A stretch of DNA of 22,481 bases, from the NCBI GenBank assembly GCA_027575765.1, contig JANBPT010000798.1:1-22481 (forward strand), read 5' to 3'. Source of the stretch: Tieghemiomyces parasiticus. Its lineage: Eukaryota; Kickxellomycota; Dimargaritomycetes; Dimargaritales; Dimargaritaceae. Of the stretch, positions 21,437 to 22,481 are shown in pieces. Positions within the stretch are counted from its first letter, which is position 1. Each line of letters opens with the position of its first letter. The notes under the pieces were generated by a model. It was not told the DNA's origin and did no database searches. It worked only from the letters and a program-made list of their open reading frames with translations. Made by a program: the position numbers and the translations under genes.

Positions 21437-21900
21437 GCTGGACGGTAATACCAAACAAGAAGCCTGATTTGAATGGCTAGTGGATTAGGGGAACGAGTAA
21501 GTGCAACGAGTAGTCAGAAGCTGCGCTCAGTGGAGGGGGGGGGGGTACGTAGAGGGCAAGGGCAGGAGGGCGGAAGTGGGCAGATGGCGTACTCAACGGA
21601 GTGTAAGAAGTGGAGCTACACTACGGCGGAAGCCGAGGCTCAGCAGTCGTTGCTGCAGGAATGCACTGCTCGTCTGCGCCTAACTCCGCACAGCCTCACG
21701 CCCCTCCCTCTCTGCATTGTTCATCTCAGCGGGTGATCTATACCATAGTCCAACTTGCCATTAGTGGTGCCCAAGGATACAACCCTCAGATTACGAGTAG
21801 GCTTGTGGGGCCACTTCCTCGTTACTGGTGTTGATGTATTTTGGCATTCCTGGTCCAAAATCAATGTGACGGGGAGCTAAGCCATTCGGTGAAGGGGGGG
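21437..21900 (-). promoter_or_regulatory. Upstream region of HEM12
   Basis: About 460 bases before the HEM12 start. The + strand is purine-rich at about 21525-21620, including eleven G at 21535-21545, so the HEM12 coding strand is CT-rich about 90-185 bases upstream of the ATG. No heme- or oxygen-response site was recognised. The short + frames at 21473-21834 follow from the biased composition and are not counted as genes. Confidence 0.4.
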
Positions 21901-22097
21901 GTTAGCTGGAGTTATTCAGTCTGTTTCCCGCTATTTCTAACCGCAGGGACTGCCCTCTTCAAAGATGTGTTGGTGGTCTGAATACTTCAGAGACCGAACC
22001 TCACCCATTGACCAGCGCAACCAGGGGTCGTGGTCACGTACTAATACCCAGGAACCTCACTGGCCTGCCGGTACTTTTAAATGGGTTAGTATATTAC

Positions 22098-22107
22098 ATC
22101 ACGTGAT
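22098..22107. promoter_or_regulatory. Palindromic E-box ATCACGTGAT
   Basis: A perfect 10-base palindrome with a CACGTG core at 22100-22105. bHLH factors such as fungal Cbf1 bind CACGTG, often as TCACGTGA. It lies about 40 bases upstream of an ATG at 22146 on the + strand and about 660 bases upstream of HEM12, so it could serve the right-edge gene. Binding is inference from motif only. Confidence 0.4.
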
Positions 22108-22145
22108 ACTAAAATAGTCCATTAGCCCCGCTGCCATTTTCTATC

Positions 22146-22319
22146 ATGCCCAGCCTAACCAGTCGTGGGACTACCAGCGGGAAAGTCTCTCGTTATGCAA
22201 CAAGCCTTGTAAAATTTTCACCCGAGCCCGACGAGCTGCCTAATGTCTCCGACCATGAGCCCGTGGGGGGTTGGCCTGTGTGTTGGCCACGGAGACGATC
22301 CGGTGGTAGGCGCCGTTAA
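22146..22319 (+). CDS. Possible first exon of a gene leaving the right edge
   Basis: An ATG at 22146 opens a 57-codon frame that begins MPSLTSRGTTSGKVSRY, continues SLVKFSPEPDELPN and then becomes Trp/Arg/Gly-rich (WPVCWPRRRSGGRRR) before a TAA at 22317-22319. The change in character suggests the true exon ends earlier, at a GT such as those near 22261 or 22304. A pyrimidine-rich stretch resembling an acceptor tract is seen at about 22408-22430. A palindromic E-box lies just upstream. The product is not recognised and the downstream exons would lie mostly outside the window. Confidence 0.33.
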   Translation: MPSLTSRGTTSGKVSRYATSLVKFSPEPDELPNVSDHEPVGGWPVCWPRRRSGGRRR

Positions 22320-22481
22320 CAGGCTGGTGTACCAAAAGGGGCTCCGCGCTGTTGCCATAGCCGCATCGAAGGAGTTATAGTGGTCAGCTGGGTCGACTTG
22401 GTCCAACTTCCTCCTCTCTCCTCCATTCGAGTCACCCTATCTTACTCGCTACCTACGTCTTTTCATAAGCTTATAGGTCTT

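Noticed and set aside
21437..21454. Six-residue N-terminal extension of HEM12
   Set aside because: It starts with TTG; the ATG at 21436 matches the normal N terminus of fungal family members.

Overview
The window looks like nuclear DNA from a fungus, probably an early-diverging lineage. The evidence is spliceosomal introns with GTAAG-type donors, AATAAA signals behind two genes, a eukaryotic uroporphyrinogen decarboxylase whose best-conserved stretch has the fungal wording ([13 protein letters not shown]), and a protease-associated-like/seven-helix membrane protein of a type I associate with lower fungi. Nothing bacterial, viral or organellar is visible. No tRNA, rRNA, CRISPR array or recognisable transposon was found. 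The lineage is an inference.

Layout. Positions 1-6972 hold no gene I can support, except a possible start codon of a leftward gene at 6-8 on the left edge. A two-exon gene on the + strand (6973-8669) encodes a nuclear-type PCI protein resembling the SAC3/GANP/THP3 family. After about 2.3 kb with no recognisable gene, four genes lie on the - strand: a 116-residue two-helix coiled-coil protein (10983-11333); a ten-exon gene (12199-15656) for an unidentified helical protein of 640 residues; an intronless gene (16176-17855) for a secretory-pathway protein with a lumenal PA-like domain and seven membrane helices; and HEM12 (20070-21436, two exons) for uroporphyrinogen decarboxylase. At the right edge a + strand open frame (from 22146), just downstream of a palindromic E-box, may be the first exon of another gene.

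The genes do not form a pathway; this is an ordinary mixed eukaryotic neighbourhood. The structure most worth attention is gene architecture. The ten-exon gene was assembled by hand so that all nine introns keep reading phase and the total length divides by three. It includes one GC-AG intron and one weak GT donor. Several starts are preceded by a pyrimidine-rich stretch on the coding strand, and the same signal at the left edge suggests a gene leaving the window there. I see no convincing undescribed multi-gene system. The best novelty candidates are the unidentified 640-residue protein, the PA-like/7TM protein and the coiled-coil protein.
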